Source of the DNA: Terasakiella sp033100395
GTDB taxonomy: Bacteria; Pseudomonadota; Alphaproteobacteria; Rhodospirillales; Terasakiellaceae
Assembly (NCBI RefSeq): GCF_033100395.1
Contig: NZ_JAWLVJ010000009.1
Location: forward strand, 62,001-126,000
Length of the DNA stretch: 64,000 nucleotides
Direction of reading: 5' to 3'
A program made the translations under genes and the position numbers. Within the stretch, counting starts at the first letter, position 1, and every line of letters begins with the position of its first letter. The notes beneath the pieces are model-generated. The model made no database searches, was not told the origin of the DNA, and saw nothing but the letters and a program-made list of their open reading frames with translations. Positions 50,706 through 56,607 of the stretch are shown piece by piece.

Positions 50706-51899
50706 TTAGGCAAAGCCGAGATAATAACCGAAATTGTCGGTAAGATTTTTTGTGTCTTTTTTCTTTACCGTCATGCCAAAAACGTCGTCTGTAATGGGGC
50801 CGAGGATGCCATCCTCCTTCAATTTCGGAATTTGGCTGTCATCTTTGTTTGTTTCATTGACGGTAGTTTGTAAGGCCAAGCCAATGTTACTTGTTTGTTG
50901 ACCTTTATTGTTTGGCAACAATGCATCGAATGTGGTGGCGACATCCTTCACAAGATTGGAGGTGTCACCTGATTTTTTGGCTTTATCTGCAGTGTGTTGA
51001 AACTGTCCTAGGGCACTTGCTTCTGTCATTTTGGTTGGTCCAAGCGAGGCAATGGCTTTTTTAAAAGCATTCGCCGACTTTGGACCAAATACACCATCGA
51101 CCTTTAACGGTACGTCCGTTTTGTTTTTTGTCCTGTTGATAGCAGTTTGTAGGCCGCGAATGGTATCAGTTTTATTGTCTGGTGATTTATCCAGTTTACC
51201 AGCAACTATCTTAATCGCATCTGCCATTGTATGACCACCGGGAACGGTGAGCGGTTTTGGTTCTTTTGGAGCCGGATTGATCGCAACAGGTGGGATCATT
51301 TTGCCTGTTTCATCAAATTGAACAGCGCCATCACCATATCGTGCGGAAAACCATTGACGTTCTTTTTCGACCAATTCGTTGAATAATGGTTGATCGTTTT
51401 TGGTTTGGGTGCGTTTTTTCATCAACTCGTGGAGTTCTTCTTCCGTTAAATCGTCTGGACGTTTTAGAAATAAGTCATCAGCAGTATCGTTTGTTTGTTT
51501 GATCACTTCATCTGCTGCTGAGTTAGGTTGCTGTTTATCGTTATTGGTTTTGACGCTTTCGGAATTGGATTTATTACCTCGCGTATCTCCCCGAACATCC
51601 CATTTGTAATATACATCAATTGATATCGGGCTTGATGTCCCCAATTTAAAGGATGGTTCAAATGCAGAATTCCCATCTGTGTGAACCGTTACAGACTCAA
51701 AAAAATCTTCATCAACCCAATCGCCACTCTCATTTACATAGCTTATTTTACCTCTAACTGGACCTTTAAATCTTGACCCGGTAATTGATGTTGAGATTGA
51801 AATTGTCGCTCCAACTCCACCCCCTAGTATCGCAGCCATGTTTTTACTTCTGCTCCAATGATTTGGCGCTAAGGTTATCCATCCACTTCCACTTGGCAT
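50706..51899 (-). CDS. Unrecognised protein with two peptidoglycan-binding-like repeats, no signal peptide
   Basis: This protein of about 397 residues starts at the ATG at 51899, chosen because GGAG lies six bases upstream inside an earlier ATG at 51911. The first 100 residues include a Gly-rich turn and a beta-rich stretch (GATISISTSITGSRFKGPVR). The middle is a hydrophilic linker (Lys/Asn/Asp rich). The C-terminal third holds two related units: IRGLQTAINRT with LKVDGVFGPKSANAF, and GLALQTTVNETN with LKEDGILGPITDDVF. They resemble peptidoglycan-binding domains. There is no Sec or lipoprotein signal and no membrane helix. The gene is clearly A+T-richer than its neighbours. I do not know its function. 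Confidence 0.7.
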   Translation of the reverse strand: MPSGSGWITLAPNHWSRSKNMAAILGGGVGATISISTSITGSRFKGPVRGKISYVNESGDWVDEDFFESVTVHTDGNSAFEPSFKLGTSSPISIDVYYKWDVRGDTRGNKSNSESVKTNNDKQQPNSAADEVIKQTNDTADDLFLKRPDDLTEEELHELMKKRTQTKNDQPLFNELVEKERQWFSARYGDGAVQFDETGKMIPPVAINPAPKEPKPLTVPGGHTMADAIKIVAGKLDKSPDNKTDTIRGLQTAINRTKNKTDVPLKVDGVFGPKSANAFKKAIASLGPTKMTEASALGQFQHTADKAKKSGDTSNLVKDVATTFDALLPNNKGQQTSNIGLALQTTVNETNKDDSQIPKLKEDGILGPITDDVFGMTVKKKDTKNLTDNFGYYLGFA

Positions 51900-52009
51900 A
51901 GTTTTCTCCATTTTAAAAACAAATAATGAATATTATTTGGAATATTTTCCTATATCGTCAATAGGTAGACTGCTATAAGTTTTATTAAACTACGTTTATG
52001 GAGTTTAAG

Positions 52010-52828
52010 ATGTTGAAAACCCTTGCAGTTATATTGCTTTTGCAATCATCGTTTTTTGTTGCATCCAGCACGGGGCAAGCCGCGAACTCTGATATGTCAC
52101 CCATATTCGAGGCAACTGAGAAGCTCATGGACCAGGAAGTTAGCCAGCTCTTCGGTACGCACAATCAGGCGGCACTTTTGGATTACATGAAAAAACATGG
52201 AGATCAAAAAGGGGTCGCTCGACTTTCTGCAAAATTGTCTGCGCGAAATTCAACAGAAAAAGAAGTTGGTAGCTATACTTTTTTGGAGGCCCAGGTTGCG
52301 AAGGCTGAAATATTTCTTGGGCAAATAGAGAAGGCTAATCATCGTGTTGAAACAGCATTGAATTACGCACCAACGCTATGGCTCAGTCACGGTAATGATC
52401 GTCCATTTAATTCTTATATCGATTTGATGGGAATTTATCTTGAAACTGGTGGTGATATAGCTGGACTTAAACAGGCAAGGTTGTTTCTTGATAAAGTTGC
52501 TACACGCTATAGAGAAGATGATTGGCGACATCAGCTTTTTCAAAGCCTGGGAAGAATGTGGGCGAAAGCTGGCTACATCAGTAATGCTCGCGAAAACTTC
52601 CAGAAAGCGATTGACGTCGCTTTGACATTTCCCTCTGAAAAAGGACGTCAAAACAAGCGCATGAATTATTTGATGAGTATCGCCAGTTTTCAGGGCCGGT
52701 TAGGGTTTTATGAAGATATGGCCAAGACGATTTCCCTCGTTGATACCACTGACGGTGAAGCTCTCAATGCTGCGTGGGAAACCATCAAAGGGACGATCGA
52801 CTTACTTGAACAACCTACTGTGCAGTAA
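52010..52828 (+). CDS. Exported helical (TPR-like) protein of unknown function
   Basis: This protein of about 272 residues starts at the ATG at 52010, with GGAG six bases upstream (the earlier ATG at 51998 is less likely). A signal peptide (MLKTLAVILLLQSSFFVASS) is followed by alpha-helical repeats that resemble TPR (AQVAKAEIFLGQIEKANHRV, LKQARLFLDKVATRYREDDW, YISNARENFQKAIDVAL). No catalytic motif is visible. It is divergent from the 50.7-kb gene across only about 110 bases, shares its A+T-rich composition, and may belong with it functionally. Confidence 0.7.
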   Translation: MLKTLAVILLLQSSFFVASSTGQAANSDMSPIFEATEKLMDQEVSQLFGTHNQAALLDYMKKHGDQKGVARLSAKLSARNSTEKEVGSYTFLEAQVAKAEIFLGQIEKANHRVETALNYAPTLWLSHGNDRPFNSYIDLMGIYLETGGDIAGLKQARLFLDKVATRYREDDWRHQLFQSLGRMWAKAGYISNARENFQKAIDVALTFPSEKGRQNKRMNYLMSIASFQGRLGFYEDMAKTISLVDTTDGEALNAAWETIKGTIDLLEQPTVQ

Positions 52829-52832
52829 GTCG

Positions 52833-53393
52833 TTACTCTCCCTTCAAAGCTTCCACACGGGCATCGCGGCCGCAGCGGTAGCGATAGAATTTATATTTGA
52901 TGGCGTTCTTTTTGTAATAGTCCTGATGTTCTTCACGCACGGGAAAGAAAGCGCTTTCAGGCTCGATCGGGACGATGGAGCTTTTTGGGGCGAGTTTTTC
53001 GGCGATCATGCGTTCTTCTTCGGTTTTGTAGTAGATCGCCGGGCTGTAGGAATGGCCACGGTCACAAAACTGGCCGCCTTTGTCTTCGTAATCAATGGTG
53101 GCATAGACATGTTTGACCAGTTCTTCATAAGAAATAACCGCCGGGTCATAGATGATTTGCGCAGCTTCGCGGTGGTCGCCCCATTCGCCGTAGTAATAAC
53201 GCGGACTGGGCGTGGTGCCGCCTGTGAAGCCACTGATCACCTCGCTGACGCCTTTGAGCTTTTCAGAATCCGCTTCGGTACACCAGAAACAGCCGCCGGA
53301 ATAATTAAAGGTCTCAGCCTCAGCGATCTGTGGGGTGAAGCTGGCAGCCATAGCAAGGGCGGTGACGGCAAGGATGGTTTTTTTCATGGTCAT
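52833..53393 (-). CDS. msrA: Peptide methionine sulfoxide reductase MsrA, exported form
   Basis: MsrA reduces methionine-S-sulfoxide in proteins. This version has a signal peptide (MTMKKTILAVTALAMAAS, cleavage near IAEA), so it works in the periplasm. The catalytic motif is GGCFWCTEAD at about residue 35, with GHREAAQIIYDP-like (here DHREAAQIIYDP) and GHSYSPAIYY downstream; the resolving Cys is near the C-terminus (RYRCGRD). The ATG at 53393 or 53387 is the start; the reading frame runs back to 53495 without family similarity. A membrane DsbD-type reductase at 12.8 kb could recycle it. Confidence 0.92.
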   Translation of the reverse strand: MTMKKTILAVTALAMAASFTPQIAEAETFNYSGGCFWCTEADSEKLKGVSEVISGFTGGTTPSPRYYYGEWGDHREAAQIIYDPAVISYEELVKHVYATIDYEDKGGQFCDRGHSYSPAIYYKTEEERMIAEKLAPKSSIVPIEPESAFFPVREEHQDYYKKNAIKYKFYRYRCGRDARVEALKGE

Positions 53394-53506
53394 AGGGTCC
53401 TTTAAGAAAAGCTCTGTTGGATCACTATGCGCAAAAAAAGGCACCGGGCACCATAAAAGGATGTTCAACTCTTTGTGAGGGAGAGTGAGGGGCAAAACCT
53501 GGACAC

Positions 53507-53530
53507 AAAAAAAGCCGCCCGAAGGCAGCT
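53507..53530 (-). terminator. Terminator of the tandem tRNA-Gly transcript
   Basis: On the minus strand the stem AGCTGCC-TTCG-GGCGGCT, with a stable UUCG tetraloop and one G-U pair, is followed by a run of six to seven T. It ends 22 bases after the last tRNA. Confidence 0.85.
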
Positions 53531-53551
53531 TGTTTTTGTAAGACTTTAAGA

Positions 53552-53626
53552 TGGAGCGGGCGAAGAGATTCGAACTCTCGACCTAAACCTTGGCAAGGTT
53601 TCGCTCTACCCCTGAGCTACGCCCGC
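53552..53626 (-). tRNA. tRNA-Gly (anticodon GCC), downstream copy
   Basis: Read on the minus strand the sequence folds as a full cloverleaf: acceptor GCGGGCG paired with CGCCCGC, D-arm GCTC-AGGGGTA-GAGC, anticodon arm AAACC-TTGCCAA-GGTTT, T-arm GAGAG-TTCGAAT-CTCTT. The loop carries anticodon GCC (reads GGC and GGU). The discriminator is T and CCA is encoded. It is 75 bases long and identical to the copy at 53662. Confidence 0.97.
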
Positions 53627-53661
53627 ATTGCATCTTAATGCGTCTTGGTGTTTGTGGAAGA

Positions 53662-53736
53662 TGGAGCGGGCGAAGAGATTCGAACTCTCGACCTAAACCT
53701 TGGCAAGGTTTCGCTCTACCCCTGAGCTACGCCCGC
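53662..53736 (-). tRNA. tRNA-Gly (anticodon GCC), upstream copy
   Basis: This is a base-for-base duplicate of the tRNA-Gly at 53552-53626, with the same encoded CCA, separated from it by 35 bases. The two are surely co-transcribed from the promoter near 53804-53831. The flanks diverge within a few bases of the mature ends, so the duplication is either old or kept identical by gene conversion. Confidence 0.97.
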
Positions 53737-53803
53737 ATACCGTCTTTCAACAAACGACTTCCACTTGGGTTGGGACTGGGTGAGCCCCGTAGAAGCGGGG
53801 CGC

Positions 53804-53831
53804 ATAATATTAAAAGCCTGAGACATTGCAA
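53804..53831 (-). promoter_or_regulatory. Predicted promoter of the tRNA-Gly pair
   Basis: On the minus strand TTGCAA (53826-53831) and TATTAT (53804-53809) are separated by 16 bases. The transcript would begin about 60 bases before the first tRNA; the leader contains a hairpin (GCCCCG with CGGGGC, 53784-53801). Confidence 0.55.
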
Positions 53832-53944
53832 GCTAAAAAATTCAAGAAAGTGAAATATTTTTATCATGGCCTGTCTGGCGCGGGTCAAAATCCACCTGTA
53901 TAAGGGGAGAACATCCTGATTTTTCAAACCCGTGGATAAAGAAT

Positions 53945-54430
53945 ATGACCAGCCCAGAACAGTTGCTTGCCCGCCTGGATGAACTTGGAATTTCGGCTAA
54001 AACCCACACGCATCCTGCGCTTTTTACGGTGGAAGACAGCAAGGCGCTGCGCGGTGACTTGCCGGGGCAGCATTGCAAGAACCTGTTTTTGAAAGATAAA
54101 AAGAAAGCGCTCTGGCTGATTGTGGCGGCAGAAGATACGCCGATCAATTTAAAGGAACTCAAAGGCAAAATTGGCTCTCACCACCTGTCTTTTGCCAAAC
54201 CGGACCTGTTGATGGAGGTTTTGGGAGTCGCGCCGGGTTCGGTTACGCCTTTTGCTTTGATCAATGATTCGCAGCAGCAGGTGAACGTCATCCTCGATTC
54301 CCACATGATGGAAGCCGAGCTGGTGAATTATCACCCTTTAAGCAATGAAATGACGACCGCCTTGACACCGGATGGCCTGCGGGAATTTATCAAAGCCTGC
54401 GGTCATGAGTTGCGCGAAGTGGTGCTTTGA
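53945..54430 (+). CDS. Prolyl-tRNA deacylase-like editing protein (PrdX/ProX type)
   Basis: This 161-residue protein belongs to the YbaK/ProX trans-editing family, which hydrolyses mischarged tRNA-Pro. Features include LLARLDELGISAKTHTHPALFTVEDS, the conserved Lys region CKNLFLKDKKKALWL, IGSHHLSFAKPDLL, and PGSVTPFALIND. The subgroup with N-terminal prolyl-tRNA-synthetase-like similarity is common in alphaproteobacteria. The substrate (Ala- or Cys-tRNA-Pro) is inferred. ATG at 53945. Confidence 0.9.
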   Translation: MTSPEQLLARLDELGISAKTHTHPALFTVEDSKALRGDLPGQHCKNLFLKDKKKALWLIVAAEDTPINLKELKGKIGSHHLSFAKPDLLMEVLGVAPGSVTPFALINDSQQQVNVILDSHMMEAELVNYHPLSNEMTTALTPDGLREFIKACGHELREVVL

Positions 54431-54476
54431 TTTATCTAATGAACCAACAGATTTATAAATTACGGACACTCAAAGA

Positions 54477-55367
54477 ATGATCATCGATCAAAATGTACCG
54501 CAAGGGGCAGCCGATTTAATCAAAGATACCACCACTGCAACTTTCATGGAGGATGTGGTTGACGCGTCCCAGGAAGTACCTGTTCTGGTCGATTTCTGGG
54601 GGCCGGGCTGTCAGCCTTGTGAAACCCTGAAACCGATCCTTGAAAATCTGGTGCGCACCATGGGCGGTGCGGTCAAGCTGGTAAAGATTAACGCGCAGGA
54701 ATGTCATGACATTGCACGTCAGTTGCAGGTTCAGTCTGTCCCAACCGTTTTCGCCTTTAAAAACGGTCGTCCGGTAGATGCCTTCCAGGGCGCATTGCCT
54801 GAAGCGGAACTGCGCAAGTTCATTGAAAAACAATTGGGCGATGAAGGTTCCCCTATCACACAAGCCTTGGCGCAAGCGAAAGAACTGCTGGATAGTGGCG
54901 ATGCGGCCAATGCCCAGGGGCTTTACATGCAGATTTTGCAACATGACAATTCCAACCCGGAAGCCTGCGCAGGTGTGATGCGCACGCACGTGGCGCTTGG
55001 CAATGCTGATAGCGCGAAAGAAATCGCAGATAACCTGCCGGAAGAATTGAAGAAGAATGAACATATTGCTTCTGCCATCGCCATGATCGAACTGGCAGGT
55101 CAGGGCGATGTAGATACATCTGAGCTGGATGCCAAACTGGCGGCTGATCCAAATGATCATCAGGCACGGTTTGATCTGGGCATGGCGCTTTATGGGGCGG
55201 GCAAGAATGAAGAAGGTCTGATGGAGCTTCTTGAAATCGTCAAAAAAGATCGCACATGGAATGATGATGCAGCGCGTCTGCAGATGCTCAAAATCTTTGA
55301 AGCCATTGGCCTGACCGATCCGGTCGTGTTGAAGGTGCGCAAAAAACTAACCACAGTGATGTTCTAA
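54477..55367 (+). CDS. CnoX-like thioredoxin with TPR tail
   Basis: This 296-residue protein has a thioredoxin domain (about residues 18-125) with an intact CxxC (WGPGCQPCETLKP, Cys45 and Cys48) and cis-Pro (QSVPTVFAF), followed by TPR-like helices (AQGLYMQILQHDNSNPEA, ARFDLGMALYGAGKNEEG). CnoX proteins hold unfolded clients and pass them to GroEL; many alphaproteobacterial members keep the CxxC and are redox-active. The next gene starts at its stop (TAATG), so they are coupled. Confidence 0.9.
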   Translation: MIIDQNVPQGAADLIKDTTTATFMEDVVDASQEVPVLVDFWGPGCQPCETLKPILENLVRTMGGAVKLVKINAQECHDIARQLQVQSVPTVFAFKNGRPVDAFQGALPEAELRKFIEKQLGDEGSPITQALAQAKELLDSGDAANAQGLYMQILQHDNSNPEACAGVMRTHVALGNADSAKEIADNLPEELKKNEHIASAIAMIELAGQGDVDTSELDAKLAADPNDHQARFDLGMALYGAGKNEEGLMELLEIVKKDRTWNDDAARLQMLKIFEAIGLTDPVVLKVRKKLTTVMF

Positions 55368-56029
55368 TGGGTCCCCTGCTTCCTGAAACGCTGCCGCTTT
55401 TTCCGTTAAACGGGGCCTTGTTGCTGCCACGTGGGCAACTGCCGCTCAATATATTCGAGCCACGTTATCTGACCATGTTTGAAGATGCGCTGGGCGCAGG
55501 CCGTATGATCGGCATGATCCAGCCCTGTCATGACGTGCCGGACCCGGTGCCGGACAGTTGTGCCATTTATGGTGTGGGTTGTATGGGCAAAGTGGTGGAA
55601 TTTCGCGAACTTGAAGACGGCCGTTTCCTTGTCACGCTGGCAGGCGTCACCCGCTTCAAGGTGGTTGAGGAGCTGGAGGTTGAGCGCGGTTATCGCCGTG
55701 CTTTGGTGGATTTTACCCCCTATAAGAAAGTCGATCTGCAGGAAGATAAATCGACCGTGGATCGCGAAGCTTTGCTGGACGGTTTACGACAGTTCCTGGA
55801 TCTAACAGGGCCCAATGCGCAGGAAATGCTGGACGTAAACTGGGATGCGTTGGAACAGGCGCCAGATGAAGATCTGGTTAATGCCTTATCCATGCTCGGT
55901 CCCTTTGAAGCTCGTGAAAAACAGGCTTTGCTGGAAGCCATTACCTTGACACAACGGGCACAAACGCTCATTACCATGATGTCCATGGCCGCCCTTGGTC
56001 AGGAAGACGGTTCGTCCGGTCACGCATAA
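55367..56029 (+). CDS. LON substrate-binding-domain protein
   Basis: This 220-residue protein consists of a LON N-terminal domain only (LPLFPLNGALLLPRGQLPLNIFEPRYL, GRMIGMIQP, YGVGCMGKVVEF, GRFLVTLAGVTRFKV); no ATPase or peptidase parts are present. Stand-alone LON-domain proteins may act as protease adaptors. Its ATG overlaps the thioredoxin-TPR stop, and Trm112 follows 13 bases later, so these genes form a conserved operon. Confidence 0.9.
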   Translation: MGPLLPETLPLFPLNGALLLPRGQLPLNIFEPRYLTMFEDALGAGRMIGMIQPCHDVPDPVPDSCAIYGVGCMGKVVEFRELEDGRFLVTLAGVTRFKVVEELEVERGYRRALVDFTPYKKVDLQEDKSTVDREALLDGLRQFLDLTGPNAQEMLDVNWDALEQAPDEDLVNALSMLGPFEAREKQALLEAITLTQRAQTLITMMSMAALGQEDGSSGHA

Positions 56030-56042
56030 AGGAAGTAAAGAC

Positions 56043-56228
56043 ATGACAAATCCTGCTGTTGATCCAAAATTATTGGAAGTTCTGGTTTGCCCGATCACCA
56101 AAGGCCCACTGCGCTATGATGCAGACGCTCAGGAACTGATCAGCGAACAGGCCCAGCTTGCCTATCCTATCCGTGAAGGCATTCCGATCATGTTGCCCGA
56201 CGAAGCCCGTCAGATCGAAGAGGCATAA
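56043..56228 (+). CDS. Trm112-family protein
   Basis: This 61-residue protein has the zinc-ribbon-like core: LLEVLVCPITKGPLRYD, then LAYPIREGIPIMLPDEAR. Only one Cys is evident, so zinc binding is probably lost, as in many bacterial Trm112 proteins. Members act as small scaffolds for methyltransferases. The ATG at 56043 has GGAAG upstream; longer frames are unlikely. It sits between the LON gene and the DUF971 gene, each a few bases away. Confidence 0.88.
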   Translation: MTNPAVDPKLLEVLVCPITKGPLRYDADAQELISEQAQLAYPIREGIPIMLPDEARQIEEA

Positions 56229-56232
56229 AATC

Positions 56233-56607
56233 ATGTCTGCATCACAGGAAGTCAAACGCAACGTCACTGAACTGCGCGTCAAAAAAGAAGAAAAGGCATT
56301 GATCGTGTCTTTTGATACGGGTGAATCCTTTCAGATCCCGGCTGAACTGCTGCGTGTTGAAAGCCCGTCTGCCGAAGTTCAGGGCCATAGCCCATCAGAG
56401 AAAAAGATCATCGCCGGACGTCGCCATGTCGGTATCATCGGTGTGGAACCGGTTGGCAATTATGCCGTCAAACTGACCTTTGATGACCTGCATGACACTG
56501 GGATTTTCACCTGGAACTACCTCCACTGGATGGGGGAGAATATGAACGATATCTGGAACGATTATCTCACTAATCTGGAAGCCGCAGGCCTCAGCCGCGA
56601 TCCCTGA
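56233..56607 (+). CDS. DUF971 (gamma-butyrobetaine hydroxylase N-terminal-like) protein
   Basis: This 124-residue protein matches the DUF971 domain: ALIVSFDTGESFQIPAELLRV, SPSAEVQGH, VGIIGVEPVGNYAVKLTFDDLHDTGIFTWNYL. In eukaryotes the domain lies at the N-terminus of BBOX1 hydroxylases; the stand-alone bacterial form is linked to Fe-S or carnitine proteins, but its role is unknown. The ATG at 56233 is the likely start; the reading frame open to 56158 overlaps Trm112. It is the last gene of the thioredoxin operon. Confidence 0.88.
   Translation: MSASQEVKRNVTELRVKKEEKALIVSFDTGESFQIPAELLRVESPSAEVQGHSPSEKKIIAGRRHVGIIGVEPVGNYAVKLTFDDLHDTGIFTWNYLHWMGENMNDIWNDYLTNLEAAGLSRDP

Noticed and set aside
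50706..52828. A prophage or integrated element beside the tRNA-Gly genes
   Set aside because: No integrase, no phage structural genes and no direct repeat of the tRNA end at the other side of the A+T-rich patch were found; msrA lies between.
53394..53495. An N-terminal extension of MsrA
   Set aside because: The added residues are not conserved and would mask the signal peptide that starts at 53393.
53552..53736. A short CRISPR array made by the two identical 75-base units
   Set aside because: The repeats fold as complete tRNA-Gly with encoded CCA; there are only two units and no cas genes.
53590..53853. An 87-codon frame across the tRNA-Gly pair
   Set aside because: It reads through both tRNAs on the opposite strand; the repeated peptide in it simply reflects the tRNA duplication.
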